Source: a virus. Taken from it: a DNA stretch of 32,263 nucleotides. The DNA lies in the IMG/VR virus record IMGVR_UViG_3300030061_000215, positions 1 to 32,263 of that record, one strand, 5' to 3'. The position numbers and the translations under genes were made by a program. Below, one piece after another: positions 8,901 to 14,907 of this stretch (positions are counted from its first letter, which is position 1; every line of letters starts with the position of its first letter). Under the pieces are notes generated by a model that saw nothing but the letters and a program-made list of their open reading frames with translations, did no database searches and was not told where the DNA came from.

Positions 8901-11637
8901 CACCACCTAAACCTAATCTCGTGCCTTGCATAGTATTGGTAGTCGTAGAACCTCTATCAGTTACTGTTTGTAATGTATCTTCTATAGTAGAAGTATCTAC
9001 AGATATAACTCCGTTAGCATCTGTCTTTAAATATCCTGCTCCATAATCATTAAATGTTATAACGCCATCAGTACCAACTGTCAGTTTAGTAGTGCTGCCA
9101 CTAAAACTTGTACCATAAGCAAGAGAATAGTGTTCTTGTTGATTTAAACCTGCCCACCAGAAATTAGTTCCTGTACTTTGGTTTTGATATTTTATTGCTA
9201 CTTCTTCTGTAGTGCTTGCATCAGTAGATTCTAATGTAATATATACATCGTCTGCTCCAGATATATGCAGTTGAGTATCTGGTGATGTCTCTCCAATACC
9301 CCAGTTTTGTGTACCTATGACACCTACAGTAGAACCATCTTTTAAAATATTAATAACATCACCATGAGTTGATGTTCTATTAAATTGTGCTATAATACTA
9401 TCTCTAGTAAAATTACCAACACCATTAGGATGCAGTTCAATACCTGCTGTAGATATTGATGATGATGTTTTTCCAATTAATATAGAGTTAGTTGTAGTAG
9501 CACCTCTATCTGTAACTGTTTGTAAAGTATCTTCTATAGTAGAACTATCTACAGAAACATTACCATCAGAATCAGTCTTTAAATAACCAGCACCATAAGA
9601 AGGTAATTTTATACCAGCACTTGTTGTTTGAAACTTGACAGAATTTCCTGCATACAAACTTACAGTTTGTCCACCAGTACCTGCAAAGAAAGCCATATAT
9701 TCATTACCATTAGCACTTTGTATTGAGATACCATCACTACGAAGTCTAAGTTCACCAGTACCTGTATCTGCTATATAACTATGAGAACCATCGTGATAAA
9801 TTTCTAGGTCGTATGAATTTCCAAAAAATGCTTTTACATTATCCTCGTGTTTTGTGTCTTGAGGAAAAATTGTTCTTGTGATACTACCATCTAAATAGAA
9901 ATAATTAGTTAAACCACCACTACCATTATCAGACTGAAAATATATATCACTATCATCTGCGTAGTTTCTAAAATATAAATGTCCCGTGTAGTTGTTTATG
10001 TAAGATGATGTACCACCATCATGATATATTTTTAGGTCATTACTACTACCTATTCTTAATTCTACACTATCAGATAACTTAACGTTTTTAGAAAATAGGT
10101 TTGCTTCATTACCACCATCTACAGTAAAATACGTAGCAACTCCACCACTTCCATCATCTGACTTAAATTTTATATCTCCATCGTTTTGTCTATTTTGTAA
10201 TTCTAAATCACCTGTTTCGTTTTGAATGACTGAATCAGTACCATCATGATATATTTTAAGGTCATTACTATTACCCCAGTTAGCTATAACATTATCTCTA
10301 TGACCTGTAGGTTTATAAAAAACATTTTCTCCAGATGTTCCATCTATTTCAAGATATGTAGTCATAGCACCAGAGCCATCATCTGATTTAAAAATTATAT
10401 CAGAATCATTTGCACTATTTTGTATTGTTAAATCCCCAGTTAAATTGCTTATGGTACCAGCACTACCAGAATGATGTATTCTTAAATCTGAATCACTACC
10501 AAAATCTAACCTAACATTATCATTGAGTTTTAATATTCCAGTTAATGTACCTCCAGTTGTATTTAAGTAAGTATTAGTATCTAGTATAACATCTCCATCT
10601 GCATCGGTAGTTAAAAAACCTGCTGTATAAGTAGGTAGCTTTATTCCTGCACTTGTCGTCTCAAATTGCTTAGAATTATCATAGTAGAGATCAACACTAC
10701 CATCTCTTGTAAATGTAGCTATAGTTTCATCAGCACCTGTGCGAATTTTAATAGTGGCATTAGTTACCATTTCCATACCAGCAGGTGTCCAAAAATCTAT
10801 TATATTAGTAGTAGAATTATATCTTAAATATCCATCAGCATGATCACCGATCTCAAATACAATATTATCTTTCATTCTTAGATTTCTGTAAAACTCAGTT
10901 AATCCATACCCTCCATCTACATTAAAATATGTTGTTAAACCTCCACTTTGATCATCGTTTTTAAATATTATATCATGATCTACTTTATCTTGCTCTATAA
11001 TTAAATTACCTTCATCATTATGTAAATATGTGTCTGTGCCATTATGGTATATTTGTAAATCATTACCCGTACCTATATTTAATATTTTACTATCGCCCAG
11101 TTTTACATTAGCTGTTATAGTAACATCAGTTCCATCATCTGTTATTGTAGAATCTCCTATAGTATTGCCATCTGGTGTAAACTTAGGTATAGTATTAAGT
11201 GTACCAGATCCATCTATACCAGAGATCTCACTTAAATTTACCCAGTCAGTTCCAGAGCCTGTAGAGGCTAAAACTTGTCCAGATGTACCAAATGTATTGT
11301 TGCTATCTTTAAATCCACCAGAGACGCTTATATCGCCTGTAAGGGTAAGCCCTCCACTATAGAATAATGCTTTCTGTGAACCTGCTATAGATATACCTAA
11401 CTGAGCAGAGTTAGGTGAATATAAACCAGTTGTAGTAGATCCAAATATTGCTAATGAAGGAACACTAACAGATCCTGCACCTACTAATGTTTGTGTGGTA
11501 GATAAATATAGATTAGCTTCATTACCATCACCATCACTTATCTTTTTTATTGAAGATCCTATGTTAGAATTGCCAGACACCTTGAGAAGGTAGGTGTAGG
11601 TAGAAGCAATGGTTTTCCCAGTTAATGTTACGCCCAT
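2965..11637 (-). CDS. Giant tail fibre with peptidase S74 chaperone domain
   Basis: This 2,890-residue protein takes about 27% of the genome and is probably the receptor-binding or side fibre. The C-terminal 103 residues form an intramolecular chaperone of the peptidase S74 (endosialidase) type: SSDYRLKENITDL, then GFLAHEAQEVVPQAV, then a trimeric coiled coil ending ARIEALENN. By analogy, self-cleavage should occur between Ser2788 and Asp2789, with Lys2793 as the partner residue, releasing the chaperone after trimer folding. The shaft contains seven copies of an IYHDG module and about fifteen TFAGxV repeats, all low in Cys and high in Gly, Ser, Asn and Thr, as in beta-helical fibres. The N-terminus (MGVTLTGKTIASTYTYLLKV) presumably joins the tail. 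It uses the ATG at 11637. No depolymerase active site is evident, and lack of a separate fibre chaperone fits the built-in S74 domain. Confidence 0.9.
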   Translation of the reverse strand: MGVTLTGKTIASTYTYLLKVSGNSNIGSSIKKISDGDGNEANLYLSTTQTLVGAGSVSVPSLAIFGSTTTGLYSPNSAQLGISIAGSQKALFYSGGLTLTGDISVSGGFKDSNNTFGTSGQVLASTGSGTDWVNLSEISGIDGSGTLNTIPKFTPDGNTIGDSTITDDGTDVTITANVKLGDSKILNIGTGNDLQIYHNGTDTYLHNDEGNLIIEQDKVDHDIIFKNDDQSGGLTTYFNVDGGYGLTEFYRNLRMKDNIVFEIGDHADGYLRYNSTTNIIDFWTPAGMEMVTNATIKIRTGADETIATFTRDGSVDLYYDNSKQFETTSAGIKLPTYTAGFLTTDADGDVILDTNTYLNTTGGTLTGILKLNDNVRLDFGSDSDLRIHHSGSAGTISNLTGDLTIQNSANDSDIIFKSDDGSGAMTTYLEIDGTSGENVFYKPTGHRDNVIANWGNSNDLKIYHDGTDSVIQNETGDLELQNRQNDGDIKFKSDDGSGGVATYFTVDGGNEANLFSKNVKLSDSVELRIGSSNDLKIYHDGGTSSYINNYTGHLYFRNYADDSDIYFQSDNGSGGLTNYFYLDGSITRTIFPQDTKHEDNVKAFFGNSYDLEIYHDGSHSYIADTGTGELRLRSDGISIQSANGNEYMAFFAGTGGQTVSLYAGNSVKFQTTSAGIKLPSYGAGYLKTDSDGNVSVDSSTIEDTLQTVTDRGATTTNSILIGKTSSSISTAGIELHPNGVGNFTRDSIIAQFNRTSTHGDVINILKDGSTVGVIGTQNWGIGETSPDTQLHISGADDVYITLESTDASTTEEVAIKYQNQSTGTNFWWAGLNQQEHYSLAYGTSFSGSTTKLTVGTDGVITFNDYGAGYLKTDANGVISVDTSTIEDTLQTVTDRGSTTTNTMQGTRLGLGGAPHASAALQITTTAQHLRMYNGSELGVMHVLSGGELELWAHGNDETINFRTGSGSGVLAAHIDGIDTTFEGDVTINSDNLTLSTNASIPLLSLETSHASGIPIVNLKGAASSQVRYQDENGTIQSRIDLLDGGAFSFIDVTSSTTHLGIDSSGNATFVGNILGSSTDFKIGANTSDGSDNAQLKIMGGGDATDTRGASIHLAGNEHGNAGLLQLRAGDGATGGIRLYEGGSERMRITAGKVSIGVGIPQEKLHVYNAGTARIEVEGTTGPAAFKATNSQGSFGWYVPSDANEFRLWNFGTSADLVEVDASGNTIVAGYLGVDNIKSDTTNGVQFLTTGNSAQFIRTKAIQVSTSYGGTPPTQGILFGTDTNLYRDSSNVLKTDDSLIVAGDLTVQGTTTTIDTTNLDVKDKNITLNYGSGDTSANANGAGITIQDAVNATTDATITWNATSDSFNFSNSVNVTGGITSTSNNSYTGGMSSFETTLTNNDDWQNSPISILERANIGTGSTADKYAPNLNFHWGGIVSRSLWMDASGNLNYGEYSSTGSPGYSNGFIRSHEMHAGVFKDKDSTGYYLDPANTGTSLNVAGAGTFAGVVNMASGKITSDGSADAGAYLELKHANNNSTDVCATINLTNNAGGYAAIVGGTTGANNTGYIEFKTDNAGTQGTVLTLNGDNSASFAGKVSVGGGDTSTAQVALKGQQSLLSFIRGTSGDSTFFMSSDSARLYFSHTDITTPNVIFKIDSSDKSATFYGQVTINPDADSQVIIGNGGTNASTVFAGTGDDLYIGGGASSNMRIFDGTAVQFYGTVDIDSTLNVDGNAAFGGDVDVTRSSTGQILSRVYNSNTSGTGTSVLRIANGGNQANGARLEFSDLNYYNATISVDRTNGMRFMVHDDSNSMADLLTHTVLTLATNKNATFAGDVSVEGDGSDFFVKSADYTIARIIPRGSGSAVDKGLFSLMDDGTEDVRIDTGGNSWINTGYNLGLGTVSPQSNLHISTSTTNSAIRLQNDNGSGSTANYVLQTDSQGLGVNGFGIYDVANTAYRLVIDGDGSVGIGLDNPSIKLDILGTATNWTARVKNYTDGGYGLQVDNSGANASTTYAFAVYDAAGGANFFIRNDGLASLGITPYATAANARLQLPSHALAIKNNVSGSNNNWSYVRNTATGNQANLEFTTGVGISLTLNHDKSATFAGNVTVPALVATQDIYLNDGYSAANRYFHLRKNTANDGGIIMSSKTGSNNATNDWQIVNYGGNRDLIFYAYGLGASALTLDRENGNATFAGNVGIKSAPVGNAGTNIISVGTAGSVAGGVQLWAGTGQSHFLQFGDESGTASNHYRGAVGYAHGSDTLSLIQGSVTALSFTGSQAATFAGNINSFGTTNTYSSVLGRHPIHTAYGGLWNTKGQANETARYMILNAADADGYRTYINGDELYLRAGVNSTTGQVVVRTTGTTFAGEIIGNTIKPNSADLDIKLVSTSQDLRIYDGNNAVTARIKGNGTGAIFAGAVTATSVKATDFMNVMADDAEIYWTIAANNDYWRWRRDASDNFILDHYDGSSTGTALTFDGSQNATFGGTVRAEDRFDLYDGSHVYQLRNSSGAFDIRNGNSGVIPLAIDSSSNVTFAGTVTFNDHTLYGDQVKARFGAGGDLEIYHDASSSFINNNTGHLYIRNYADDSDIYFQSDNGSGALANYFYIDGGIGETVFARNTQHLDSVYAQFGTGNDLKIYHNGTNSFIENGTGYLMMRSDTALYLRSYTGNQQYITCTKGGSVDLFHNDSKKLHTLSTGVNVIGGISASATSSITCDGTTKALGVSNVGTTSDPTMEIKTSGTASGASSLDIYQVNTIYGPSAIQFFYGSTSSTAVGSIRAASSSTTYNTSSDYRLKENITDLSNALERVDNLEPKRFNFKNTPDVVVDGFLAHEAQEVVPQAVSGEKDAEIDGKPSYQGIDHSMIVPLLTAAIKELKTQNEELLARIEALENN
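3690..3975 (-). repeat. Fibre IYHDG modules 6 and 7 (distal copies)
   Basis: Two copies of the fibre module (DLEIYHDASSSFINN and DLKIYHNGTNSFIEN) lie near the C-terminal end of the fibre. Copy 6, with the following segment NYADDSDIYFQSDNGSG, closely matches copy 4 at about 9890-10037 at both protein and DNA level, although about 6 kb separates them. Confidence 0.8.
9770..11066 (-). repeat. Fibre IYHDG module array, copies 1-5
   Basis: Five tandem-like copies of a module of about 50 codons lie in the N-terminal part of the fibre. Each contains DLxIYHxG, then a TGxL segment, then DIxFxSDDGSGG and TYFxVDGG; the fifth lacks the second half. They are spaced by roughly 200-575 nt and have diverged. 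Their purpose is probably shaft lengthening. Confidence 0.8.
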
Positions 11638-11661
11638 AATATATTTTTATCAGATTAATAG

Positions 11662-11669
11662 CAAATATA
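11662..11669 (-). promoter_or_regulatory. -7 promoter box TATATTTG before fibre gene
   Basis: The minus strand reads TATATTTG, an exact match, 24 nt before the fibre ATG in the 33-bp gap after the HNH gene. This would give the fibre its own transcript with a leader of roughly 18 nt. No TTTG is seen 19 nt upstream. Confidence 0.45.
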
Positions 11670-11670
11670 C

Positions 11671-12180
11671 TTATTTTATCATTTTCATAATATGCTTAGT
11701 ATGTTCCTCTCTATGACAGTTAGCACAGAGTATCTCACAGTTGAATATTATCTCATGAATAATCTTATCTACTTTACCATCAGTAAAGTTTTTGTGCGAT
11801 AAGTTTCTAGTAATTCTTGCTATAGAAAAGTTTTTTTTATTGACATGATGAAAGTCTAAAGCACTAAATGATTTGTCATAGCCACAGATAACACATTCTA
11901 ATTTCACATGATTAGATAGCTTATAAATAAACTCCTGTTTCCAATGTCTATGGTTTCTATCTCTTTGTTTATTACGGCAGGCTCTGCAATGTATTTCGTG
12001 TTTCTTATTTGCTCGTTTATAATACTGAGTTAGTGGCTTATCTTTTTTACAGGTGCGACATACTTGGCTATCTTCCTTGTCCTCTGTACTTTGATCCTTT
12101 GTAGTATTTGCCACCTTTCTGATTAGTGTTTCTATTTTTGCTATGTATTCCTTTCCTTTTCTTTTTAGGTTTAGCCTCAT
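11671..12180 (-). CDS. HNH endonuclease with N-terminal zinc finger
   Basis: This is a probable free-standing homing-type HNH nuclease that nicks or cuts DNA. The N-terminal part has two CxxC pairs (C41/C44 and C65/C68) forming a likely zinc ribbon. The nuclease core follows: C96xxC99, then LDFHHVN (H111, H112), then CEILCANCHREEH (C152, C155, H156, H160), in the usual order for HNH proteins with a structural zinc. At 169 residues it is a normal size. The ATG at 12180 lies inside the small basic gene (12068-12208) and lacks an obvious ribosome site. A GTG at codon 23 (VANTTKDQS) would reduce the overlap to about 47 nt and keep both zinc regions, so the start is uncertain. It sits between the lysis cassette and the fibre, as mobile HNH genes often do, and interrupts no gene. 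Confidence 0.85.
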   Translation of the reverse strand: MRLNLKRKGKEYIAKIETLIRKVANTTKDQSTEDKEDSQVCRTCKKDKPLTQYYKRANKKHEIHCRACRNKQRDRNHRHWKQEFIYKLSNHVKLECVICGYDKSFSALDFHHVNKKNFSIARITRNLSHKNFTDGKVDKIIHEIIFNCEILCANCHREEHTKHIMKMIK

Positions 12181-12208
12181 ACGCTTTTACAAAAAACTTA
12201 CGAGCCAT
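12068..12208 (-). CDS. Small highly basic protein overlapping HNH gene
   Basis: This 46-residue ORF begins MARKFFVKAYEAKPKKKRKG and ends KYYKGSKYRGQGR. It is extremely rich in Lys and Arg with Gly, so it likely binds nucleic acid. I recall similar short basic proteins ending in YRGQG in other marine phages, but no function is established. Its ATG overlaps the last codons of the holin gene (12198-12602) by 11 nt, as in translationally coupled phage genes. Most of its length is shared with the 5' end of the HNH ORF in another frame. The recognisable sequence and tight coupling make it more likely to be the ancestral gene here, with the HNH reading frame encroaching on it. Confidence 0.6.
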   Translation of the reverse strand: MARKFFVKAYEAKPKKKRKGIHSKNRNTNQKGGKYYKGSKYRGQGR

Positions 12209-12602
12209 TGTTCTTTACCTTTTCGTATGACCTACCTCCAAAGTAAGCTGATACAGTAACCATTAGTAAAACTTTTAATAGTTCAATCCATTCGCTAGAT
12301 ACTTCAAACTTTATACTACCAGAATCTACAAATACTAAAACGACTACAGAGAATATTAAGAAAAGAAGTACAATAGGTCTTACTGATTTACTAAGTATGT
12401 TACCATTAATCATGTCATACTTCCATCTTTCAGTTACATTCTTTTGCATATCTGATTCAGCTTTAATCCAGATCTGCTCCATTTCTTTTTGAAATTTTGC
12501 TTTCTCGTCTTTGGTTCTAATAAACCTATCAGCTACTCCAGCTATCTTATCTACAATGCTAACACCTGCATCACCAAATATTTTTGTAAGTATTTTATTC
12601 AT
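12198..12602 (-). CDS. Holin-like protein (3TM GTA holin family)
   Basis: This 134-residue membrane protein resembles the GTA_holin_3TM family. A long amphipathic N-terminal region (residues 1-60) ends in ERWKYDMINGNILSKSVRP, followed by hydrophobic segments at about 77-93 and 107-121 and a basic tail (FGGRSYEKVKNNG). The polar segment followed by an Arg-Pro step into a membrane helix, and the closing GGRSYEK stretch, are characteristic. Role inferred: permeabilises or depolarises the host inner membrane to time lysis. It overlaps the upstream one-helix ORF by 4 nt (ATGA) and the downstream basic gene by 11 nt, so it is in a coupled lysis cassette with the DUF5675 gene. Confidence 0.75.
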   Translation of the reverse strand: MNKILTKIFGDAGVSIVDKIAGVADRFIRTKDEKAKFQKEMEQIWIKAESDMQKNVTERWKYDMINGNILSKSVRPIVLLFLIFSVVVLVFVDSGSIKFEVSSEWIELLKVLLMVTVSAYFGGRSYEKVKNNGS

Positions 12603-12715
12603 TTATCTTGTTCTTCACTTGTCCATATATAAATAATAAAACCACCAGTAAGCAATGCACTAAGAAGAGTAATTCCCAAAAGGACAAAATCTACATTCAT
12701 TAAATTCACAGCCAT
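12599..12715 (-). CDS. Small single-helix membrane protein in lysis cassette
   Basis: This 38-residue ORF begins MAVNLMNVDFVLLGITLL and has one membrane segment at about residues 9-31, then a charged tail ending TSEEQDK. Its ATG shares a base with the stop of the gene upstream (TAATG), and its stop overlaps the holin start (ATGA). This coupling on both sides is good evidence that it is translated. It might act as a holin partner, antiholin or pinholin-like peptide. The sequence alone does not decide which. Confidence 0.6.
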   Translation of the reverse strand: MAVNLMNVDFVLLGITLLSALLTGGFIIYIWTSEEQDK

Positions 12716-12906
12716 TACAATTCATCTATTAAATCAATTAATTTATTTTCTATTCTTAAGAAGATTTCTATTCTCTGTACACCTTCCCATTCTTTCAAGC
12801 CATCAGCTACATCCATCAAAGTATTTATCTTAGCTAAAGTTTGATTCACTTTCAACTGACTATTGACATCACTTTCTGATAAACTTACATCGCTTAACAA
12901 CTTCAT
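12715..12906 (-). CDS. Hypothetical small helical protein
   Basis: This 63-residue, mostly helical, acidic protein begins MKLLSDVSLSESDVNSQLKV and ends RIENKLIDLIDEL. It has no membrane segment, signal or known motif. It lies 3 nt after the stop of the membrane/coiled-coil gene and runs into the single-helix ORF with a one-base overlap, so it belongs to the same coupled set. Function unknown; a cytoplasmic partner of the lysis proteins is only a guess from position. Confidence 0.55.
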   Translation of the reverse strand: MKLLSDVSLSESDVNSQLKVNQTLAKINTLMDVADGLKEWEGVQRIEIFLRIENKLIDLIDEL

Positions 12907-12909
12907 ACA

Positions 12910-13215
12910 TTATCTTTTATATACTTTATCTTCTAATGTTTCTAATCTTCTATTAGTTTGATCTTCAAACTTCTCTAACTCTTTTATAAGATAATCTATT
13001 TTTTGATTGATAACTTTAGTATCGTCTTGCTCTATCTTATACTCTGGTAATGTCTTAGCTACTTCTATCTCTGCAGTTAATTGTGAGTATGTCATAGTTA
13101 ATGATATTATACCACCAACCAATAATCCGATGAATTTGATGTCCAGCTTTATATCGCTTCTCCCATCTGAGTCCAAATCAATGGCAACTTTTTTATCTAA
13201 GATTTCTTTTGGCAT
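12910..13215 (-). CDS. Membrane-anchored coiled-coil protein, possible spanin
   Basis: The 101-residue protein has a short charged N-terminus (MPKEILDKKVAIDLDSDGRS), one membrane helix at about residues 27-45 (KFIGLLVGGIISLTMTYSQL), and a long heptad-like region from about 60 to 98 (VINQKIDYLIKELEKFED onwards). A single N-terminal anchor plus coiled coil resembles inner-membrane spanins, and it lies in the lysis cassette just after the DUF5675 gene. No partner lipoprotein was found, so a spanin role is an inference. Other small phage membrane proteins with coiled coils fit as well. Confidence 0.5.
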   Translation of the reverse strand: MPKEILDKKVAIDLDSDGRSDIKLDIKFIGLLVGGIISLTMTYSQLTAEIEVAKTLPEYKIEQDDTKVINQKIDYLIKELEKFEDQTNRRLETLEDKVYKR

Positions 13216-13227
13216 AATTTGTAGATT

Positions 13228-13707
13228 TTAATTCTCTTCAAAATTAATAATTTTAATTGAGAGATGTTTTTGCGTATCAATCAAATCTACAATTTTTGGA
13301 TAAATATATTTATAAGCTGCTGTGCTTTGACCTAGAAACGGCTCTTTGATAAGATTCTCTTGTATGCTAAACCCACACAATAGGCAACCATGTGAGTGAG
13401 AAGTATCATTCCCAATATGCAAAAGAATATCAGTAAAAGAAGGAACATTGAGAAACTCCAACATACCTCTATGAAAATCTGGGAACTTCTTTTTATAACG
13501 TTCATGATGTCCTCCATACTCTCGCAGGACCACTTCGTATTCTCCTTTTGGGATTCTAGTTTCTCCATAAACTTTGACATCTCTCTTTTCATCTTCAAGA
13601 GTAAAGCAAAGAAACTCCTTTTCGTTTGTCTCATAGTCAGTTATAAATAATAAACCTAGTGTACTATCTTTTTGTGAACTGTATCTATATAATTCTAATT
13701 TCTTCAT
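13228..13707 (-). CDS. DUF5675 family protein with SHGC motif, candidate endolysin
   Basis: The 159-residue protein matches the DUF5675 pattern: STLGLLF, then CFTLEDEKRD, then GETRIPKGEYEVVLR, GGHHERY, GMLEFLNVPSF and LLHIGNDTSHSHGCLLCG. Residues H97 and the stretch S105-H106-G107-C108 resemble the His and SHGC catalytic elements of L,D-transpeptidase (YkuD) folds, though the spacing between them is shorter than usual. DUF5675 has no proven function to my knowledge. I see no lysozyme, amidase or other endolysin in this genome, and this gene heads the holin-containing cassette, so a peptidoglycan-acting role is plausible. I chose ATG 13707, which overlaps the upstream stop by 4 nt (ATGA), over the ATG six codons earlier. 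Confidence 0.7.
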   Translation of the reverse strand: MKKLELYRYSSQKDSTLGLLFITDYETNEKEFLCFTLEDEKRDVKVYGETRIPKGEYEVVLREYGGHHERYKKKFPDFHRGMLEFLNVPSFTDILLHIGNDTSHSHGCLLCGFSIQENLIKEPFLGQSTAAYKYIYPKIVDLIDTQKHLSIKIINFEEN

Positions 13708-14138
13708 ATCTCTTCTACTGTGCATCTAAATTCTAGTATAGCCCTATACAGAGTTCTAGTTCTAGTATCCTCTGTAATATAGTTAATACCATTATTTCGT
13801 GCAGCGTAGACATTAAAGTTATTTGATGATAGATCAAAAAAACTTGACTTATCTACAAGTAATTGAGATATTTGATTCATTGCTAAGTTACAATCTAGCT
13901 GTCCTCCAGTACCTGTAGCAAAAGCTGTAACTACTTCTACTCTCGTAATGACATTAGCATTATACTTGTCTTTGTTTACATCTGTCTCGTCATTTGATAA
14001 AGAATAGATATAGATATAAGGATAGTTACCATTGTTAGGTACTACATTATATACTGGTAGAGTAGCTGAGTTAAGCGTTACATTACCATTTAAAGCATCG
14101 TATATCTCTTTCCTAATTAAATGACTAGCATCTTTCAT
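13704..14138 (-). CDS. Tail completion / terminator protein (DUF3168-like)
   Basis: This 144-residue protein begins MKDASHLIRKEIYDALNGNV, then LPVYNVVPNNGNYPYIYIYS, and ends LYRAILEFRCTVEEI. An N-terminal helix followed by beta strands with a PY...YI pattern, and a strand-rich end, fit tail completion proteins of the DUF3168/gp17 type, which cap the tail at the head-proximal end. It follows the HK97 gp10-like gene directly and precedes the lysis cassette by a 4-nt overlap. The identification rests on size, pattern and neck-gene order, since this family diverges strongly. Confidence 0.7.
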   Translation of the reverse strand: MKDASHLIRKEIYDALNGNVTLNSATLPVYNVVPNNGNYPYIYIYSLSNDETDVNKDKYNANVITRVEVVTAFATGTGGQLDCNLAMNQISQLLVDKSSFFDLSSNNFNVYAARNNGINYITEDTRTRTLYRAILEFRCTVEEI

Positions 14139-14576
14139 TTATTTCTTTTTTAATAATTTAACTATTTCTGCACTCCACTCATCAGAGAAAGTATCTAATT
14201 CTCTGTTAATAGTAGGATAAAAGAATGGTCTTTCTCCATGACCTTTACCCTGTTTTGTTTTCTTGACAGTCTTGGTATCAGCACTTAATAGCTGCTCACC
14301 TCTAGTTCCAAACTCTACATATACACCATATTCTGCATTATATCCTATTTCAATGTCTTTATCGTTACCAGATATATAAGCACTATTTCTTAAAGCACCT
14401 TGATCTACTGGTACTATCTTAGCAGTTTCTTTAAGCATCTGTGTACCTTTCATAGCAAGTAACTTAGCTAGCCCTTGATTAGGAGCTATAAATTTAGATA
14501 GCTGTGCCATCCTATCTTGAAACGCTTTCTTACTAGCTGGAGTTAAACCAGCTCTTAAATCCATTGGTTTAGCCAT
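14139..14576 (-). CDS. HK97 gp10-like neck protein
   Basis: The 145-residue protein shows the hallmarks of the HK97 gp10-like family: VPVDQGALRNSAYI at about residues 56-69, EYGVYVEFGTRGEQ at about 81-94, and a GERPFFYPTINREL segment near the C-terminus. Members act in the neck between head and tail. It starts right after the head-tail joining gene and is followed without a gap by the tail completion gene. No unusual features. The ATG at 14576 is the only reasonable start. Confidence 0.85.
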   Translation of the reverse strand: MAKPMDLRAGLTPASKKAFQDRMAQLSKFIAPNQGLAKLLAMKGTQMLKETAKIVPVDQGALRNSAYISGNDKDIEIGYNAEYGVYVEFGTRGEQLLSADTKTVKKTKQGKGHGERPFFYPTINRELDTFSDEWSAEIVKLLKKK

Positions 14577-14577
14577 A

Positions 14578-14907
14578 TTACTCTTCTTTATCTGCCATTA
14601 CTTTATATGTATAAAGATCTGTCTCATACATATCATTAATTCTATATTCATTAGTATCTCCTGTTAAGAATATAAGATCTCCTTTTTGCAGGTTAGTGGT
14701 AGCTGTATTTTTTCTAAGGGTGATCTCTATACCTGTTTGTAAGATCCTCTCTCCATTTTGAAATATCATTTTACCATTTAAGTATTCTCTCTTACCCCAG
14801 AATGTTCCAACTGTAGATTGCGTATGAGTAAACCCACCATAGCCGTCAGCACTATTTGTGTTGCGTTTTACTGTTATCCTATGTCTTAGTTCTCCTGCAT
14901 CTATCAT
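14578..14907 (-). CDS. Head-tail joining protein (head closure, PF05521-like)
   Basis: This 109-residue protein begins MIDAGELRHRITVKRNTNSADGYGGF after its ATG at 14907. The opening GELRHRI...DGYGG and the later beta pattern (GDLIFLTGDTNEYRINDM) are typical of the phage head-tail joining family (SPP1 gp16/HK97 gp9-type), a small beta-barrel that closes the head. It overlaps the upstream connector gene by 4 nt (ATGA) and is followed by the gp10-like gene, matching HK97-like order. Confidence 0.85.
   Translation of the reverse strand: MIDAGELRHRITVKRNTNSADGYGGFTHTQSTVGTFWGKREYLNGKMIFQNGERILQTGIEITLRKNTATTNLQKGDLIFLTGDTNEYRINDMYETDLYTYKVMADKEE

Noticed and set aside
9770-11066. Regular repeats suggesting a CRISPR array
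   Set aside because: The repeats are in frame within a coding gene, diverged, and not separated by uniform spacers; they are protein modules.
11671-12208. HNH gene as part of a group I intron or intein
   Set aside because: No neighbouring gene is interrupted and no splice-like flanks are visible; it is better described as free-standing.
13332-13634. 100-codon minus-strand frame with a hydrophobic stretch inside the DUF5675 gene
   Set aside because: It overlaps a conserved-looking DUF5675 reading frame almost completely and has no coupling to neighbours; hydrophobicity comes from AT-rich codons.
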